Origin: Lojkania enalia
Lineage: Eukaryota > Ascomycota > Dothideomycetes > Pleosporales
Reading direction: 5' to 3'
Assembly (NCBI GenBank): GCA_010094045.1
Contig: ML986683.1
Location: forward strand, 116,340 to 180,339
DNA length: 64,000 bases
Numbering within the stretch: position 1 is the first letter of the stretch; the number at the start of each line of letters is the position of its first letter. Shown in pieces: positions 36,002-46,388 of this stretch. Both the position numbers and the translations under genes were made by a program. The notes under the pieces are model-generated. The model had not been told where the DNA came from. It searched no databases and was given only the letters and a program-made list of their open reading frames with translations.

Positions 36002-36504
36002 ACAGAACCGATCCCAATACCCCCACACCCCGCTTCCCTCTCCATAGTAATCTCCAGACCAAAACACTGCACGACCGCAGAGAAACGAGGGGGTGCGCGT
36101 CTCCAGCCCGGCCCAGCCCAGCTCAGCTCAGCCATGGAACGTGATTCAGCGCGCCACGGTCTGCGCTATCTCTTCGTGCGCCCTGATAAGCCAACAACCA
36201 CTGAGGGAGAGGGGAAGAAAGATGATTAAGTACGGACGGGCGGGGAGGCGGTACGGGATTGGCAACGTGATGCATTTCCATAGAGTTAAGACTTTTTCTG
36301 GGCGTCCTGGATCACATTCCACATTGCCAATGTAACGGCGCAAGTGCAATCATAGTAGGTAGGTAACGATAATGACGGATTCACACATGGTATCATCTTT
36401 AAAACGCCTAAACCTTTCCAACCATAAGCCAGCCACCCAAATGTGCACATCACATCATCCCATCTCCGTATATAATATATGTATAGGGCCCTCAGTATCC
36501 GCGC
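36002..36504. other. intergenic, 3' of NCS1 permease
   Basis: These 503 bases lie between the small candidate gene and the permease stop codon. No supported coding sequence. The part near 36340-36500 is the likely permease 3' UTR. Confidence 0.5.
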
Positions 36505-38791
36505 CTAGAAATGCTTCGTAGGAACTGCCTCCCCAATCCCCGCATTCCCCTTAGCATCCCCACCACCCTGCATAACCTCCTCATCATAGTTACTCGCACT
36601 ATCATTCGCATACGCGACACTCATTTCGCGAATCTCGTCTCCGACCTCCAACCACGTCTCGCTAGTCGCCGGGACTGGGAAAACCTTGCATAAACCCCAG
36701 TAAGCAGCTGCCGCAATAATGAAACCGCAGAAGTAATTAAGGTCGTAGATCCTCCGCGCTCCAATGGGAACTTCGCGACCAATGGCGCCGGCAAACCCAA
36801 CGACGTTGATCAGGATGCCGGCAATGTATGCAGCGTAGCCACGAAGCGAGAAGCCAAGTGTGTAGTAGTATGGTCCCGTCTTCTTTCCCGAGTAAAGCTC
36901 CTTAACCTCAAGATATCCCTTGCGTACGAAATAGTAGTCTGACACCATGACCCCCGCAATAGATGATAGGAAGACGGAGTAGGCGGATAGGTAGGTAGTG
37001 AAGCTGTTGGCGGAAGAAAGAAGGTGCCACGGGCACATGACCAAACCGACAAGTGCGCAAACGTAACCGCCGCGCCGGATATTGATGAAGCGCGGAGCTA
37101 GGGCTGTCATATCTGTACCGGCAGAGACTGAGTTTGCTGCGATGTTAGTTCCAAGCTGGGCGAGAGTAAACGCGGTCGCGATGACGAAGACGCCGAAGCG
37201 CTGGCCGGAGCCACCTTCCTCGAGGAACGCCTCTAGGAGATCCAGGGGGTTCCAGATCGGATCACCACCGAAGATAACGGTTGATGACGAGGACACGATG
37301 ATACCAATGAATGAAGTTACGGCAAAGCCGATGGGGATAGTGAATAGTTGTGACCAGAGCGCATCTCGAGGCTTCCGGGCGAAACGAGCAAAATCGGGGT
37401 CGTTAACAATCAAAGTAGCGAAGTTTGCGATCGACGACATAGTGCCTTGGACCATCAACCAACCAAGCTCGGAACCATGCAACTTGCCTGGCTGATGAAC
37501 AATAGGTCCAATGCCCTTAGCACGAACGATTGCCCAGATGAAAAAGGCAAGACCGGCTGTAGGGACGAAGTAGGCCTTGACGGTGAACAAATGTCGGATC
37601 TTGTGTACTGGGAACCAGATAGCGGGGAGAGACCCGGCCCAGAAGAGGAAGAATGACACGAAGTCGACTGTGTTGGTTCCTGAGTTTGGAATGCCGTTGT
37701 GAATGTTGTCCTATACTACAATTAGAGCCAGCTGAGGAGGTGGCTTTCAACAAGTACTTACGGGTCGCCAGTCGTTCCAGATACTGCGGATCATGAGATA
37801 GACACAGGTTCCGCCAATCCAGGCTTGGACACCGTACCAGATGCATGCCATTGCAGCCCGGTTGAAGACGGGCCAGAGCGCACCCCAGATGCCGAAAGAG
37901 GAACGAGAAACGACTGGGAAGGATATGTGGTACGTAGCACCGATTCGGCCGGTCAAGCAGACAAACATAGCTGCAATAGAGTACCCGAGCTGCAAATTGT
38001 CAATTTTACTACTTCTTGGTGGCCAGGAGCAGCTGAAAACAGAAGGCACGTGCCCCTGAAATTCACAGCGGTGATAATAGAAAGGAACGCACCCAAACGC
38101 AGATCCATGACTGCCACCATGCGAGGCCAAGCGTGATGTCTATGAGGTATCAACTATCGCTCATTCAGACTCTGTTCGATAAGGCCGCTTACAGCTAGAG
38201 CTAATCATCCATGTATTGATGTTGAAGGAATCGGCTTTGGGGAGCCATTAGCCCAGATCATCTTCATGGGAGAAGATCAGGGAAAGCAAACTTACCGACC
38301 CAAAAGCCGACAAAGTTCCACGCACCCCATTGCCTTCGCTCGGGCTCGACGGGCTTCAGATCGTGGTTGTACAGCATAAGCTGTGCGGTGGTGAGGCCTG
38401 GCTCCGACTCGCAGGCCAGCTTCTCGGCCCAATAGCCAATTTTGGAATTCTTGACCTTTTCCATGATAGTGATGAAGAACCACTCCTCGTCAGATGAGTG
38501 AAAGATGGAGAAGGTAGCTACGGGCCTTATGAATGTTGTGCGGCTAGATGATGCGGTTGTTGGGTTAGGATCCCGGCAAGAATGGTTATGACGTGGGGGC
38601 TCCTCCGAAGCGAAGGACCCTGGTCGTGAGGACGAATGCCTCTCGATCAGTAGCGGCTGCCGTTCAGGATCCGTGGTGGCGGCTTCGGCTCCAGGACTCG
38701 GGCTCGAGTCGACTGAAGCTCTTGACGACGGCGGTGAGAAGGCGAGAAGCTCGATGCTGCCTGCGGCCTCATCTGGGGCACGGGCAGACAT
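36505..38791 (-). CDS. NCS1-family nucleobase/nucleoside/allantoin permease (FUR4/DAL4-like)
   Basis: A plasma-membrane proton symporter for uracil, uridine, allantoin or thiamine; the substrate is not decided by sequence alone. Five exons (38296-38791, 38193-38234, 38093-38139, 37762-37989, 36505-37710) give 672 aa, all in phase. Landmarks are [106 protein letters not shown] and WVP-type TM segments. Later [40 protein letters not shown] and [17 protein letters not shown] are NCS1 signatures. Exons 2 and 3 are only 42 and 47 nt. The first 109 residues precede an internal Met (38464) where family members start, giving 563 aa; both starts are possible. Confidence 0.9.
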
Positions 38792-40907
38792 GCCATCTAT
38801 ATACTGTCTCTAGAGGACAGGCGCTGAAAGACGGGGAAGCAAATAGTAATGCTTGGTTCGGGTTGGCCCGATTACGGGGGCGCCAGTAGTGCGGCGGCTG
38901 CCATGCGCGTGCTACCAGCGTAGATCCGTGTTTCCAGCCTTATCAGATAGCCGGCGATGAGTCTGATGGTAGTCTTCAGAGTTTTCGTCTCTGGAGGCCG
39001 AAATGGAGGGCCAAGGCGACTGAGCAACAGCGTGTGAGTGGACCCTGTGACATGCGCAGGTGCGTTATCAGGGAGTGTGGACGGGGAGCGGCAAGGCCGA
39101 GAGGGGATGCAGAGCGTGACGACAGGGAGACAGCAACATGACGCTGGCGGCCACGGGCGAGGCGTGCTGCCAAGGCTTGTTGCACCAAGGCTTGACCTTC
39201 GAGATACGATGTCGGCTTGCGGCGTTTTGGCTTCTAATCGCTCGCCGTTGACTCGATGGGATCACATAACAAGCAAACCGCACAAGAAGCGGCTCTTTAT
39301 CTCTCTCAACGCTCCGTTGCTGGGGTTGCATTTTGCGATGCTTTCCCGACTCGCTTAAGGATTCCCATGTTGCCCGCCTTCCCCGATCGGGGCTAGCAAG
39401 GATCGCGAAGCTGGGCCGTTCCCCGGTCGGGACTAGCGGCGCCGCGGCAGGAGAGATAAAGCCAGTGTGGGGTTCTCCACTCGCGCAACGGGCCACTCAG
39501 CGTCGCCCAGCGCCCAGCATCTTTACTCGATACCTTCACCAAACCGTTGCCGAAACATCGAATCGCCACTACTGTCACTGTCGTGGCCGGACATCAGAAC
39601 TACTTATGGTACCTCCCTTTTTCCCGTGCAACCCGACTGCACGGCCATGCCCACAGTCTTGGACGTGGTATTTCTCCGCGCATATGAATGCCCTTTTTGA
39701 CCCTAGGCCGTTCCATCTATCTACAAATATACACGCTTCCAAGGCGAATATTCGGCGTTAACCCCGGCAAGATTGCATCCGGCTGGAACTAGTTCAGCTC
39801 CAACGCTGGTTCACTGTATGCAGCACATGTGCGCCTGCGCCCTTATCGGTCCCGGCTCCAATCACTCGGCCCGGTCATTCAGCATGCTCTGCTATTAGTG
39901 CTCCTCATCTCGATGCATCGTGATGCATTTCCTTTTGCGTCTTGCTTTTTCCTCATGGTCACCCGCATGCAGCATGCCTCACGCTAACTCCTCTGGCGAG
40001 TCTTTTTCCCCAGATTCGTGCGCATGGACACCTAGTCCGGAGCCGAGACAGCTTAGCCCTGGCTGGCCGTGGAGCGAAGAAGCTTTTCTAGAGCATGATT
40101 GGGTGCACGTGCAATTTCTCTTCGTCTTTACTATCTTCAGCTCTTTAGGATCAAAGGAATTTGAACTCGGTAGTATCCCTTCTGTTGGCCGCGGAGGGCA
40201 ATGCGAACACTTTCCGATCTCGGGCTAGTAATGCATTGCAGATGTTTGCTCTTATGGGGTCTTATCTCAGTTCGACCGTACACTACTCAAATTCAGCTGT
40301 CTGCTTGAAGCCAAATGGCCAAAAAAAAACCCCCCCCAAATTTTATTTTTTTAAATTTTGACAAGCAAGCATAAGGCAGGTGGGTGAAGAAACTTTTTGC
40401 GCGCGTTATGTTGGGCTTGATAGCTGGACCGCCATCTTGGCACTGTAGTTCTCAGGAGCCTCTATCAGGAGCTGCTTTTGCCTCCTGGCCGCTCAGACAT
40501 GTTCCTGGGGATGGATAGTAGGAGCGGATCGATCGATTTCGGCACGCACAGTCTGCACTAGATCATTAATTAGATCGTAGTATTCGACTTCTCTTACTGC
40601 GGATCTCTCTTCTCGAGAAGGTCTTCCGCTGATCTTGTCCTTTCATAGTCTGGCGCGAGTATATAGTAGAGTTGATCTGCACATACGATATAGGCAGTAG
40701 CTCGTAGTAAGACTTGACGTCGAAAGAGGGTTTGCTCTGTGTTAGGTTGTCCTTTCTGCCGTCTTGCGAGCCAAGACCATGTACCTGTGTGTCCATCTCC
40801 CAGTATCATCTGTCACAAAGATAGCCATTTCTCTCAAAATATAGAATAGTTAGGTAGACATCTACTGCCATCCAAGCAGTTGCGGATTTCTGACAAGCTA
40901 TATCACG
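38792..40907. other. 2.1-kb upstream region of the NCS1 permease
   Basis: No gene is supported. It contains GATA motifs, a near-duplicated segment (ccccgatcggggctagc about 39379, ccccggtcgggactagc about 39421), and a homopolymer junction of nine A then seven C at about 40320-40337 followed by T/A-rich DNA. The 3' UTR of the CofD-like gene should lie near 40800-40907. Confidence 0.5.
38939..38950. promoter_or_regulatory. paired GATA motifs upstream of the NCS1 permease
   Basis: CTTATCAGATAG holds two back-to-back HGATAR sites on opposite strands, 148 bases upstream of the first ATG. Single copies also occur near 39065, 39296 and 39454. AreA/Nit2-type GATA factors control many fungal nitrogen-source permeases. 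Singles are near chance frequency; only the pair is notable. Confidence 0.35.
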
Positions 40908-42606
40908 CTAAGTACTATCAAGAGTATTCCGCCGACTCCTTTCCCTTGGATCTCGCTTTCCCAGTAATGCTTGCAGCGCTTGAATCAAGGCCATGTTATC
41001 GTACCGAACAAACTCCTCGCCCTCGATCCTCCTTCCGTACACATTAATCGTTTGGATACCCAACTCCGCCAGCTCTTCCTTGTCTACCCTCGGAGTACCA
41101 GGACCCTTTAAATGGATTAAGTGCGTGACGTAGGACTTGTACTCAGATTTAGCCAGCGAAGATGCAACACCAACTGTCCCACGTGACTCAGCACAAGCCT
41201 TTGCAATAGCGGCGACGAAGTCAAGCGCCGAAAAGGGGTGGGACCGCGGGCCAGTCTCGCGGTCGTTGGTGGAGTTCAAGACCAAGATCCGAAACCGGAT
41301 TGAGGGATTTGCGATTGCTTCACCGACGCCTCTGAGAATCAACGAGGGGATTATGGAAGTATACAGGGAGCCAATGCTGTATATTACTGCTTGTGCGTCG
41401 CCTAGTGCTTCGAGGACGCGGGGGTTTGCGGCGAGTCGAATCTCCTGGCCATATGGATTGATGTACCACAATCGCTCGATCCGTGCGGGTAAGTCTTCTT
41501 CATCTGCTTTCGAAAATGAGATATATTGTTTCCGTAGTGTTGGTAATGATCCGGGAAGATTGGCATCCTCGATTCCATCGTGGTACTCTGTTTCTTCGTG
41601 CTGAGATGGAATGACAGAATTTTCTAGAGCCGTGGTGACTGAGGGATGAGAAATAGAGTTCTGGCCAGTAATTTTTGTGCCATCGGCGAGACCAGCAGAT
41701 ATATGGTGCGTAAAGTTGGTATTGATGGCGGGAAGAACTGAAGTGTGTGAGGGAACCGAGCAAATGCTCGAGAGAAGGTAGATTGCGGACTCAAAGGAGC
41801 CCGTAAAAAGCCGGGCACTAGTGGATAGCTATTGTTAGGCAGGGTAAAGGAGAACTACAGGAGTGTGGATGGAGGTATTGCAAAAAGATGTGAAGAAGCA
41901 TATTGTAGGTATTGAAGCACGAGATGTCTGAAATCGGTAGAAGAGTAGGAGTTCCTTACCCAGTCAAAAATAGGTTTCCAATGCTCGCACTTGAGAAATC
42001 GAAAGTGGAACTCGGGCGTAGCCGTTTCAATATCTCAAAGTTAATTAGATTGAGAATCGAGCGAATGAGCTCTTTCTTAGCCGTCGAGATATTAGCCCAT
42101 AGTGCATGATCGGCTTCTATAATCTGTAGCCACTCTTGTTTGGCATTGAACCTTTCTTTTGGGAGTCTATGATTAAAGAAAACCTTGATTGCGGCCTTTT
42201 CGCTGTCGTCATGATCGGGGTCGTCCGGAATTAGTCGGACGAGACGGCCTGATAAGAGTAAGCAAATATTCTACATCCATATATGGGACAAGCGAAGGAG
42301 AAATATATATCTTCTACATACTCCGCACATCACCGATCCCTGTACGCTGTTAGCTTATGGGCATCAGAAGTGAATGCCCAGCGATGTACCTGGGCCCCCG
42401 AACACCCGTATCAACTCGGAAGAGCTGCCTCCATTATCCGAAATCGGAATGACATAGCTCAAGGTGCACCTATTACTTTCTCTAATAGACTTGAATACGT
42501 CTACGAGATTATTGGCGGCGCTACCGCCAGAGAAAACAGCGATACCCTGCGGCTTGGCGTTGTTCGCAGCTGAAGCTTGTGAGAGGGTTGGCAGGGATTC
42601 AGACAT
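40908..42606 (-). CDS. CofD/YvcK-like family protein (gluconeogenesis factor / UPF0052; yeast YNL011C-like)
   Basis: A fungal member of the CofD superfamily, related to 2-phospho-L-lactate transferase and bacterial YvcK. Its reaction in fungi is unknown. Four exons (42390-42606, 42322-42339, 41960-42248, 40908-41817) give 477 aa. Landmarks are GIAVFSGGSAANNLVDVFKS (nucleotide-binding start), YVIPISDNGGSSSELIRVFG, PGIGDVRSRLVRLI, and SIGNLFLTGARLFTGSFESA. The YINPYGQEIRLAANPRVLEA and DAQAVIYSIGSLYTSIIPSL blocks follow. Exon 2 is an 18-nt microexon encoding most of GIGDVR inside the substrate loop; skipping it stays in frame but deletes this conserved loop. The last intron is 142 nt, ending at CCACTAG rather than a nearer CAATAG, which would shift the frame. 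Confidence 0.87.
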
Positions 42607-43121
42607 GATGGGGGTGATCAGACAACGGATAGACCGCGGAGAATCTGAAATTGATGTAGCCTAGGCCATTGCAGAAGTTGACATGTTGTCTTTTTGATCG
42701 CATCGAAAGGGGTGTTAGGCTGTGAAAGAGTCATAAAAGTAGGCCACCAGGGAGTTTCCCGATTCGGCGAAGAGCTGTAACTGGTGTCCGGGACCTGTGC
42801 ACTATGTCACAATACGTACTTTATAATACCACGGCAAGAACACGATGAACTGTTGATATTGATACAGATTTGCATGATGACTTTGATGGTTTGAGAAATA
42901 TGAATAGAATCGAGTCCCCGCCTTGCAGAAGAGAAGTGAAAAATATAGTATCGCTCTCCTCTTGACCATGCATATGCTCCCAGCGATGTCCATCTCCATC
43001 TCAAAGCCCACAGATGGCTGCAGCTAGATGCGAGTCGAATTCCATAATGAACTGTCCCAAATTACCGGCATCACGATCTTCAGTCTCCCTCAGCAGATCC
43101 CCAACGATTCCGCATATCCAT
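42607..43121. other. intergenic between CofD-like gene and complex I subunit
   Basis: These 515 bases show no coding signal. The left part is the CofD-like promoter and the right part is the neighbour's 3' UTR. Confidence 0.5.
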
Positions 43122-43455
43122 CTAGTGCTCTCCTGCCGCATCCTCACGCTCCTTCCTCCGCGCCCGCTTCTCGAGCAATGCATCTCGTCGGTCGGTTAAC
43201 ATCTTGTACTGTCGTTCTTCGACGCCCATGAGCCAATAGCCGAAGCTACCGCCGATAGTAGCAAAGACCGGGTAGACCCAGAGCGACTCCTTGTTGAAAA
43301 GCGGTCGCATTTCAAGGCCGAGCTGGTAAAGTCGCACACCGACGGCTGTTGCAATTGCAGACACTTATTAGCCATCGCTCGTGAGACAGTGGTGGGGATG
43401 CGGGAGTAGTGAGAGATTTACCGAAGCCGCTCCAGAAGAGAACTTTGTGAACCAT
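43122..43455 (-). CDS. mitochondrial complex I small accessory subunit (fungal 14-kDa / NUXM-like)
   Basis: An accessory subunit of NADH:ubiquinone oxidoreductase in the inner mitochondrial membrane. Two exons (43422-43455, 43122-43345) give 85 aa. MVHKVLFWSGF opens the protein. It is followed by RLYQLGLEMRPLFNKESLWV, the membrane segment YPVFATIGGSFGYWLMGVEE, and a charged tail (RRDALLEKRARRKERED). This pattern matches the fungal subunit annotated as NADH-ubiquinone oxidoreductase 14 kDa subunit. The first exon is 11 codons plus one base, and the 76-nt intron ends in GCAACAG, so the N-terminus is easily missed. Naming within the complex is inferred from memory of the family. Confidence 0.75.
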
Positions 43456-44239
43456 TGCGAGAAAAGTTGTAACTGAAGGGGTCGCGTCGGAGAAGGCTGG
43501 ATGTGTGCGAACGCCGCAATTGAGGTACGGGCAGTATATACCGCGATCTCAAAAGGGGGTGGAGGGGTTTGTGTGGCGCGAGGTCGAATTCTGTTCGCCC
43601 AGGTGGGTTGGGTCCTCGTCAGGTGAAGTCCCTAGCATCATCAGAGCTCTGCCGCAGCGGATCACGTGAATGCCAAGATACGGAGCGACCTTCAATTACC
43701 TAAGGGAGGGAGGCTAGCACCTTTGTCACGTGATATATTTAGTAATCGATTGGCAGCCAATGGCCATCTGCAGAGCTAGTCACATGGTTAACTTAGTAAT
43801 CAGGATTATTGTTGATTTCGTTCTGCTTTCTAATATTTTGAAGGAGAATGTTTACCCCCCCATCTAACAAATACTGATGAAAATCACTTAAGGTAGATAA
43901 GGATTAGGATTAAAGTCGTCTCGCTGAGAGTTGAATACAATATTCTTGACGTGGCATGAATCTGCTGTTTCTACAATGCCACAAAGAATTTATTCCTTAC
44001 ATTCGTGGGTCAATCCCGGATTAGGTGCCAACTTTAAAGGTATCCTATACAGAGTCCTTTATCTTTATGCAAGTGGTCATATTATAGTAAATCTCAGGAT
44101 CTTGCGGAAATAGTTTAAATACTTTTGTAGTTCTAAGAGCAAGTTAATTCTACAATTTATTTTCACTTACTATTTTACATCTACACCTTCCTCAATCACA
44201 AAATAAATGCTAAATCTGAAATCCTAAAAGAACACTACG
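43456..44239. other. promoter of the complex I subunit, grading into AT-rich accessory DNA
   Basis: No coding signal. A TCACGTGA-type site occurs at about 43664 and again at about 43728. From about 43780 the DNA becomes AT-rich, marking entry into the accessory stretch that runs to the NLR gene. Confidence 0.45.
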
Positions 44240-45304
44240 ATATCGAAAACATCCTCGAGGCTATGGAAGTCGGCCTTGACGATGCTAAATCATCTCCTCA
44301 TCCACCACTCAATCAGTGAGTCTCTATCACACTACCATACGAAGCTCCTGAGCGCTGTCATCTGCCTTCTATTGAGGAAATAGAAGAGTGGATGCAGGCT
44401 AACTTACTCACGCGGCCAGGAGGATCATGCTCAGTCTGAGTGGTTGGAAAATATGTTGTCAAACGAGGATTTCATCCAAATATCTGACAGATGGGAATTA
44501 ATAACCCCTTCCCTTGAACTATATTGACAGTCAGCGGGAAGCAAAGACCTACTGTTTCTACAGAAGACTCACAGGTCCTGATACTCAAGCTATATGCCGC
44601 TTACATTTAACCAAAAGAACCCCATGACGTCTACTATATTATCGTAGAACATATAGAAGACAATACCTTCATCGGAGACTGTTGGCAAGATCTTGGTTTT
44701 GAGGTATAGAGGATGATTTGTTTAAAACTTTCGGAGAAATTTCGATTCCTGCGGTCCGTTCCATCGAAAGGCTATTACGGTCGAGTTCATTACTAAGGCT
44801 GGTCTCCTCAACTCGTTCTCCTTTTCCCCGCTGTAAGAATATGTGTGGCACCTATGATGCCTTTGAGAATTTTATTTCAGCTGCGTATACGATTGCTGAA
44901 CTATGTATAGCAGATAGAACCTTGCCAATTGAATATCATCTTCTAGAGCCGGAATTCTTATCGTAGTTCAAACCGATATTAGGTAGATCGGGAGGTTACA
45001 AGCCTGTACTTACTCGCATGGGTCCAGATCCGAGAAAATCATTGTTCTACCAACCGAAGAAGACGGTGGGATGATCGTGGATTGAGAAGCTGTCATTATT
45101 GACTGGGACACCCTTGCGTGGTTTCCAGCCTATCTGCAACCGGAGGCTTTCTATGAACGTTTCCGTCCTAAGACTCCTACAGAACTTCGAAAAGATTTTA
45201 AGAAGTGGCAAAATCATATAAGTGCTACCTTTGAGGAACCTTATACCGAAGAGATGGATTTCCTAGTTATGAATTTCTTTGAGGCGCATTTTGAGCCTCT
45301 CTAG
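44240..45304 (+). pseudogene. decayed APH-type (aminoglycoside phosphotransferase-like) kinase
   Basis: Collinear remnants of a fungal APH/choline-kinase-fold protein lie in all three plus frames. In order: LPYEAPERCHLPSIEEIEEW (N-terminus), SCSV-stop-VVGKYVVKRG (ATP-binding Lys strand), YYIIVEHIEDNTFIGDCWQD (hinge), then HGSRSEKIIVLPTEEDGGMI in place of the catalytic HGDxxxxNI motif. VD-stop-EAVIIDWDTLAWFPAYLQ is the metal-binding DWD loop, and KKWQNHISATFEEPYTEEMD leads to a stop at 45304. Several frameshifts and at least four in-frame stops are present, and the catalytic Asp reads Ser. The gene is dead. The left boundary is approximate. It sits in AT-rich DNA beside the NLR gene. Confidence 0.72.
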
Positions 45305-46388
45305 ACCATTAGATGATCTTAAGTTTCAGAGACAACATTGCCACTTAACAACAACATCATAGATGTCTGTAACGTCCCTCCATGGGTGGCGGAAAACCAC
45401 TTGTACTGGGACACATAAGGAGTACTTTAACTTCAAGCGACTATAACTCTGCACACACGTCAAGCTTTACTATGGCAATGTACAATAGCGTGCTATGGCT
45501 AATGCCCCTCCCTGCGTAGTGAGAATTCCCCCGTGTCGAGAAGAATCAGTGGTACCTTGACTTTAAGCAATCAAAAATCTGTGCATACAGCAATGTTCGC
45601 CGCGTTTTCATGTAAATTATGAAATATAGCTATGCCTCAATATTTAAGACTCCTTATACCTTAAAACTAATTTTGCATTATCGCCTTCGTGCCTAACTTA
45701 TAGAAAGCCACCTTTCTAGGATAATAGTAATTATTAAATACAGAACTACCGTCTATCCCTGCATGACGAAAACCTGCCAGCGTTTTTTCTCGTAACAACG
45801 CCGACATCACTCGAGAGGCGAACATCATCTCGGAATAGAAGTCTTAAGTCCTACACTTTATCTATACTTCATGTCCACTATAGTAAACTCCTGCTTAGCC
45901 TGTAATACCATAATTCGCTGAAGGCATACATAATGATGTCGCTTCAGACAGCCTAGGATCTACTAGAAAGTTCCTAAATCCCACCTAAATTCTCGTTCAG
46001 CTGAAGATAAATTAGAAGGATTATATACCGAGCGAAGAATCTGAATACTGAATCTCATTGCGCTTCAGCGGGGACTCATACCTTATTAAGCCGGAACTGG
46101 CAAACTAGAGCTCCACTTTCGGATAGGAAAGTGGAACCGGGACAGCTATAATGTCGAATGACTATATTAGCTACTTAAATGACTAGTTAACATAATTTAG
46201 GGTTTAGCTGTAAGACTAACACTTATTTTAAGCGTAACTTACACGAACACTTACATCTGTCCCCAATTACATTCCTAACCATGCGCGCTCTTATTCATGT
46301 AATACACGCTGGTTAAGTAACTCTAGATAATAGATTGTAGAACAATAGCTGTATGATTTTATGTACTATAGTAAATATATATAAAATT
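45305..46388. other. AT-rich non-coding DNA downstream of the NLR gene
   Basis: These 1.1 kb are AT-rich with dense stops in all frames and no recognisable protein remnant. It probably combines the NLR 3' UTR with repeat-induced or otherwise decayed DNA. Confidence 0.5.
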
